From Alphaproteobacteria bacterium (GTDB lineage: Bacteria > Pseudomonadota > Alphaproteobacteria > Rhizobiales > Hyphomicrobiaceae), in assembly GCA_022600335.1 (NCBI GenBank), contig JAHZKN010000085.1, forward strand, positions 1 through 7,506: a stretch of DNA of 7,506 bases, written 5' to 3'. The notes beneath the pieces are model-generated. The model saw only the letters and a list, made by a program, of their open reading frames with translations, was not told the DNA's origin and did not search any database. Positions within the stretch are counted from its first letter, which is position 1. The number at the start of each line of letters is the position of its first letter. Positions 5,578 to 7,506 of the stretch are shown one piece after another. Made by a program: the position numbers and the translations under genes.

Positions 5578-6783
5578 ATGAAATGTAAGGCCATCATCAC
5601 AATAGCATTCTTGATGCTTGCAGGAGGCTGTGCAGCACAGCTGATTCGCGAACCAGTACCTGCGCAGCTCATTGATGTTGCTGAAATTGAGAATTTTTCA
5701 GGCGTCCGGTATTGGGGCGACTCGCTACCAAAAAACATTAAGCAGGAGATGCAGCTATCGCATCAACAATCACTCGCCCAACGCCCTCACCTATTTTACA
5801 AAGGGCAACGCAAAGAAGCGAATTTCCTCGCAATTTCCGGCGGTGGCAGCGATGGCGCATTCGGTGCCGGATTACTCAAAGGCTGGTCAGAAAAAGGCAA
5901 TCGGCCGGAATTTGATCTCATAACTGGCATCAGCACTGGCGCCCTTGCAGCACCCTTTGTTTTCCTAGGCACGGATTACAATCGCCAACTCGAGGAAATG
6001 TACACCCACTATGGAACAAGCCAGCTTGTTGAACCTCAAATTCTTGCGGGCCTTCTGGGGGGCCCTTCAATTGCCGACAACTCCAAACTCGCAAAAATCA
6101 TTGCAGGCTATGTTGATTACAAGCTCTTGCAGGCGGTTGCCGCTGAACATAACAAGGGACGACGCCTTCTAATAGGCACGACCAACCTTGATGCTGAACG
6201 TCCGGTCGTTTGGAATATGGGACAAATCGCGCAAGCAGGAAACAAACAAGCACTTGTTCTTTTCCGTAAAATTCTTCTCGCCTCAGCATCCATACCGGCC
6301 GTCTTTCCACCCGTTGTCATCGACGTTTCAGCACAAGGGCGGGTGCTGCAAGAGCTTCACGTTGATGGCGGCACAACCGGGCAAGTCTTCTTTTTGCCGC
6401 CACAGCTGCTGTTTCGTGAGCTGATTGATCCAAAAAAGATGGGAAGGAGAAAACCGAAGTTCAACCTCTACATAGTCATGAATACACCGTTGACACCGAA
6501 ATGGCAGGCTGTTGGAGGAAGCACCAAACAGATTGCTGGGCGCTCTTTGTGGACGCTCATGAAACAACAGGCGATTAGCGATCTTTACAAGCTCTATGTC
6601 GAAACAAAGAACAACAGCATCGCGTATCACCTCGCATCTGTGCCAGCCAGTTTTACACTAGAGAGCAAGGAAACTTTTGATCGTAAATATATGAAGGCCC
6701 TTTTTGATGTCGGGCGTGAACTTGGCCAAAAGGGATATGCGTGGTCTAAAACGCCACCAGGGCTTACTTCGTCATCCCGTTGA
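5578..6783 (+). CDS. Patatin-like phospholipase, predicted lipoprotein
   Basis: This is a 401-residue patatin-family lipid acyl hydrolase. The N-terminus MKCKAIITIAFLMLAGGC is a lipoprotein signal peptide with cleavage before Cys18; Ala at -3 is less usual but allowed. Ala at +2 suggests outer-membrane sorting. The glycine-rich oxyanion-hole motif SGGGSDGAFGAG is at 87-98. The nucleophile elbow GISTG (117-121) has Ser119, and VDGG (262-265) has Asp263. Together Ser119 and Asp263 form the catalytic dyad, so the enzyme looks intact. It probably cleaves acyl esters of phospholipids at the periplasmic face; the substrate is not known from sequence. The ATG at 5578 is preferred to the TTG just before it, with AGAGAG about 11 nt upstream. 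Only 46 nt separate it from the DUF899 gene, so the two are probably cotranscribed. No intrinsic terminator is evident in the 90-nt convergent gap to prfC. Confidence 0.9.
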   Translation: MKCKAIITIAFLMLAGGCAAQLIREPVPAQLIDVAEIENFSGVRYWGDSLPKNIKQEMQLSHQQSLAQRPHLFYKGQRKEANFLAISGGGSDGAFGAGLLKGWSEKGNRPEFDLITGISTGALAAPFVFLGTDYNRQLEEMYTHYGTSQLVEPQILAGLLGGPSIADNSKLAKIIAGYVDYKLLQAVAAEHNKGRRLLIGTTNLDAERPVVWNMGQIAQAGNKQALVLFRKILLASASIPAVFPPVVIDVSAQGRVLQELHVDGGTTGQVFFLPPQLLFRELIDPKKMGRRKPKFNLYIVMNTPLTPKWQAVGGSTKQIAGRSLWTLMKQQAISDLYKLYVETKNNSIAYHLASVPASFTLESKETFDRKYMKALFDVGRELGQKGYAWSKTPPGLTSSSR

Positions 6784-6873
6784 TGACGCACGTGGTTCAG
6801 CTGAATTGCATTCTAGGCAGAGCTGCTGAGAAAACTTACGCGCTGCCTTCTGGCTTCACCACTTTGGCCAATA

Positions 6874-7506
6874 TCACTCAAGCTCTTTAGTTTTTAGAAA
6901 CTTGATGGCCTCATTTTTTTGCACCTTGAAGTCAAGGTCCCATGCACTCTTCGCCATGAAAACCGGATCACCATCACGGTCCGCCATCACCGCCGAAGGA
7001 TTTGAGGATATGAAGTTTTTCAACGCACTCGGATCTTCACTCACAAGCCAACGTGCTGTGGCGTAGGGTGTTTCTTCAAATCCTAATTCAACCTTGTACT
7101 CATTGCGCGCCCGGTCCGCGACGACATCCAGCTGCAGTACTCCAATCACACCGACCACCCACTGCGATCCAATATCGGGTTTAAAGATCTGGATGACACC
7201 TTCTTCTGACAAGTCTTGCAGAGCCTGACGCATCTGCTTTACTCGTGTTGTATCCTGAAGCATCACGCGCTTGAGAATTTCAGGTGCAAACACAGGAAGT
7301 CCTGTAAAGCGCAATTCCTCGCCTTCGGTGAACGTATCGCCAACGCGAATGGTGCCGTGATTTGGGATGCCGATGACGTCACCAGCCCCTGCTTCCTCAG
7401 CAATCTCACGGTCGTTTGCAAGAAACATAATCGGACTATGGATCATCAAATCCTTTCCCGAGCGCACCTGACGCAACTTCATGCCGCGGCGGAATTCTCC
7501 AGAACA
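6874..7506 (-). CDS. prfC: Peptide chain release factor 3 (C-terminal part, runs off the right edge)
   Basis: RF3 is the GTPase that recycles RF1 and RF2 from the ribosome after termination. The visible 210 residues begin CSGEFRRGMKLRQVRSGKD and correspond to the end of domain II and all of domain III (E. coli RF3 is 529 residues). Diagnostic stretches align well with E. coli RF3: NHGTIRVGDTFTEGE, FTGLPVFAPE, LSEEGVIQIFKP, VGVIGVLQLDVV and YATARWL. They set RF3 apart from EF-G and from the LepA and TypA GTPases. The N-terminal GTPase domain and the start lie beyond the window, so the Met at 7482 is internal and not a start. The frame is intact to the TGA at 6874. The gene is convergent with the patatin gene, and the 90 bases between them hold only short palindromes (TTCAGCTGAA at 6797). 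Confidence 0.93.
   Translation of the reverse strand, partial: CSGEFRRGMKLRQVRSGKDLMIHSPIMFLANDREIAEEAGAGDVIGIPNHGTIRVGDTFTEGEELRFTGLPVFAPEILKRVMLQDTTRVKQMRQALQDLSEEGVIQIFKPDIGSQWVVGVIGVLQLDVVADRARNEYKVELGFEETPYATARWLVSEDPSALKNFISSNPSAVMADRDGDPVFMAKSAWDLDFKVQKNEAIKFLKTKELE

Noticed and set aside
7480..7482. Start codon of prfC at 7482
   Set aside because: The frame continues upstream with CSGEFRRG, which aligns to internal RF3 sequence; this Met is internal and the gene is cut by the window edge.

Overview
The window reads as ordinary chromosomal DNA from an alphaproteobacterium, of moderate GC by eye. The closest family resemblances are to alphaproteobacterial proteins: an RpoH of the rhizobial/Caulobacter type with rluD just upstream on the same strand, and a ferritin-like/VIT1 fusion of the MbfA type. 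The best promoters also fit alphaproteobacterial consensus sequences rather than the E. coli ones. I see no mobile element, phage gene, CRISPR array or rRNA.

Left part (1-722): a strong intrinsic terminator at the left edge ends a plus-strand unit that lies outside the window. About 470 bases with no convincing gene follow. Then come two adjacent hairpins, the second holding a perfect DnaA-box 9-mer, just downstream of rpoH.

Minus-strand block (723-3340): rluD (23S rRNA pseudouridine synthase), then an unrecognised 84-residue two-helix membrane protein, then rpoH (heat-shock sigma-32). Each gap is large enough for its own control. rpoH is preceded by a promoter matching the alphaproteobacterial sigma-32 consensus at all but one defined position, which suggests autoregulation.

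Plus-strand block (3443-6783): a good promoter reads into a tRNA-Glu(CTC) gene. It is followed by mbfA (membrane-bound ferritin, a predicted iron exporter), a DUF899 thioredoxin-fold protein with a CxxC motif, and a patatin-like phospholipase made as a lipoprotein. The last two may form a small operon. The iron-handling and thiol-redox genes suggest a mild stress/redox theme, but only the heat-shock link has a sequence signature.

Right edge (6874-7506): the C-terminal ~40% of prfC (peptide chain release factor 3) enters convergently on the minus strand and runs off the window.

I found no clear new multi-gene system. The most checkable curiosities are the rpoH promoter, the small membrane protein between rluD and rpoH, the DnaA box embedded in a hairpin, and a U-U mismatch in the anticodon stem of tRNA-Glu.
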